64,000 bases of DNA from contig NC_092200.1 in the NCBI RefSeq assembly GCF_043641665.1, forward strand, positions 16,005,694 to 16,069,693, written 5' to 3'. Within the stretch, counting starts at the first letter, position 1; every line of letters begins with the position of its first letter. The notes below the pieces were generated by a model, which searched no databases, was not told the origin of the DNA, and was given only the letters and a program-made list of their open reading frames with translations. This DNA comes from Enoplosus armatus (lineage: Eukaryota > Chordata > Actinopteri > Centrarchiformes > Enoplosidae). A program made the translations under genes and the position numbers. Positions 63,501-64,000 of the stretch are shown one piece after another.

Positions 63501-63676
63501 AATGTCAGCAATAAACGTGGTGAAATTAACAATCACTAACTATATTTTGCGATATTCCTAAATGAGTATTTCAGCTGAACAACAGTGTAAAAAAAAAAGC
63601 CCTATCTTTTTTAGATGTGGCAGTAAGAGATGATAGCAAACGTACCTGTTTCTGTCTCATCCCCAGTTACAGCCAT
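60441..63676 (-). CDS. crem: crem, ICER-type transcript unit (3' part of crem locus)
   Basis: Nuclear bZIP factor binding cAMP-response elements. The short ICER form has only the DNA-binding domain and represses CRE promoters, including its own. Seen: ICER-type first exon 63646-63676 (MAVTGDETET); shared exon 62284-62428 ending LMKNR; then two alternative terminal exons, 61016 down to 60872 (DBD I) and 60588 down to 60441 (a DBD II candidate). Exon 1, the shared exon and DBD I give 31+145+145 nt, or 106 aa, in frame. MAVTGDET is the mammalian ICER start as I recall it, and the DBD I exon is nearly the same as mammalian CREM. The upstream exons for full-length CREM (P-box, Q domains) are outside the window. 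The a/b duplicate is not decided. Confidence 0.93.
60761..60780. repeat. (GT)10 microsatellite
   Basis: Lies between the two alternative terminal crem exons. Confidence 0.9.
60872..61016 (-). CDS. crem: crem last exon Ia: canonical bZIP (DBD I)
   Basis: 145 nt, 48 residues and TGA. REAARECRRKKKEYVKCLEN is the CREB/CREM basic region, followed by a leucine zipper with four leucines at 7-residue spacing. The C terminus HKVE is as in CREM DBD I. Acceptor GCTTCCAG. A consensus-like donor (GTGAGG) lies ten bases past the stop, so Ia could also splice on to Ib with Ib as 3' UTR. Confidence 0.97.
61017..62283 (-). other. crem: crem intron before the DBD exons
   Basis: No exon seen. Contains a short GCTAAGCTAAGCTAA-type dispersed repeat at 62005-62050. 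Confidence 0.6.
62005..62050. repeat. Dispersed repeat fragment
   Basis: TTATGCTAAGCTAAGCTAAT followed by TGGCTGTTGGCTGTAGGC is a wording widespread in fish genomes. Confidence 0.5.
62284..62428 (-). CDS. crem: crem shared exon before the DBD
   Basis: 145 nt. Encodes GTAGDLTACQLRNPSSSLPQ, then GVVGAS ... LQKRQHRLMKNR, the counterpart of mammalian GDMPTYQIRAP...LPQGVV...LRLMKNR. Its AG end supplies the first two bases of the R codon in both DBD exons. Acceptor CTCCCCAG is strong. The donor GTAGAG is weaker than consensus, which could help regulate the choice between the two DBD exons. Confidence 0.92.
62429..63645 (-). other. crem: crem intron after the ICER first exon
   Basis: No exon supported. 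Holds a cluster of CRE motifs at 63034-63172 and a GA-rich stretch at 63221-63254. Confidence 0.6.
63034..63172 (-). promoter_or_regulatory. crem: Second CRE-motif cluster in crem intron
   Basis: A full palindromic CRE TGACGTCA (63090-63097) and three CRE half sites: CGTCA 63034-63038, TGACG 63131-63135 and CGTCA 63168-63172. A TATA-like TTATATG on the minus strand (63064-63070) lies 19 bases downstream of the full CRE in the direction of transcription. This could be a second internal promoter or an enhancer of the ICER promoter. Confidence 0.45.
63646..63676 (-). CDS. crem: crem ICER-type first coding exon
   Basis: 31 coding nt: MAVTGDETET plus the first base of a Gly codon, then donor GTACGT. 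Splices in frame to the shared exon. MAVTGDET is the ICER-specific start, marking the internal (P2-type) promoter. An upstream in-frame ATG at 63802 (codons MVMSMPL...) keeps the frame open, but the ICER start is the better candidate. Confidence 0.88.
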
Positions 63677-63793
63677 ACTGTCTCTACTCCCAGGTTTTCC
63701 AAGAGAAAGCGAACCCTTCAGTGTCTTCTCTCTGACTGAAACGTTACCGCGGCCAACAGCGAGGCTATGTGTGCAATTTACAATTAGAGGCAT

Positions 63794-63829
63794 TGACATC
63801 ACCATGACATCACTGGCCTCCTGATGTCA
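63794..63829 (-). promoter_or_regulatory. crem: ICER promoter CRE cluster (CARE-like)
   Basis: Three CRE-like octamers: TGACATCA 63794-63801, TGACATCA 63805-63812 and TGATGTCA 63822-63829, spaced 11 and 17 bases apart. An AP-1/CRE-like TGAGTCA follows at 63865-63871. They lie 118-196 bases upstream of the ICER start codon. In mammals clustered CRE autoregulatory elements drive ICER in response to cAMP and are repressed by ICER itself. The same circuit is inferred here. Confidence 0.75.
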
Positions 63830-64000
63830 ACAGCATGGTTTGCTCTCTCCCCGACACAGCGCGATGAGTCAGGGGCTCTGCTGTTTGTCTTTGGAGAGGA
63901 ATTTTTCTTCAGCTGGACTGGAGCACGAGGCTGAGGAACACGACTTGTTGAAAATGGACAGCCAGTGGACTTAAGTTCAATCACTCAGACCCCCTTTTCT

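Noticed and set aside
63674..63804. Longer N terminus for the ICER exon from the upstream in-frame ATG (63802-63804)
   Set aside because: The frame is open but the extra peptide overlaps the CRE cluster and has no counterpart in known ICER; MAVTGDET is the expected start.

Overview
The window is vertebrate nuclear DNA, most likely from a ray-finned (percomorph-type) fish. Genes are split by GT-AG introns, CA/GT/GA microsatellites are very frequent, and the dispersed repeats (LINE 3' ends, GTTAGCATGCTAAC-type and AATCGATTAATCG-type repeats) are familiar from teleost genomes. Translated exons give five genes in the order fzd8 (+), a CYP2-family cytochrome P450 (-), gjd4 connexin (-), ccny (-) and crem (-, 3' part only). 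Apart from the P450, this is the FZD8-GJD4-CCNY-CREM neighbourhood I recall from human 10p11, so it looks like an ancient syntenic block with one P450 gene inserted or retained.

Layout: 1-5400 is non-coding upstream sequence of fzd8. The intronless fzd8 gene runs from a TATA box at about 5477 to a poly(A) signal at 8284. 8310-12600 is gene-free. A complete 11-exon CYP2 gene (488 aa) lies at 12903-17288. After a gap, the two-exon gjd4 gene (427 aa) lies at 20047-21521. ccny has ten coding exons between 27715 and 56202 (341 aa, the same length I recall for the human protein), with a first intron of about 16.8 kb. From 59816 to the right edge is the 3' part of crem: two alternative terminal bZIP exons, the shared exon before them, and the ICER-type first exon with its cluster of CRE-like sites. 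The upstream crem exons lie beyond the window.

Functionally, fzd8 (Wnt receptor) and ccny (membrane cyclin that activates CDK14/16 and promotes LRP6 phosphorylation) both act in Wnt reception. The crem/ICER unit is a self-repressing cAMP-response gene.

The points most worth a second look are: (1) a strongly diverged but splice-compatible second DNA-binding exon of crem that lacks both bZIP cysteines; (2) a 21-nt, frame-keeping candidate microexon in ccny; (3) the ICER promoter and a second CRE-motif cluster in the next intron; (4) four splice sites in ccny and the P450 built directly against dinucleotide microsatellites; (5) two inverted-repeat elements that look like non-autonomous DNA transposons. 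All exon calls rest on reading splice sites, phase and recalled family similarity by eye. No alignment or database search was run.
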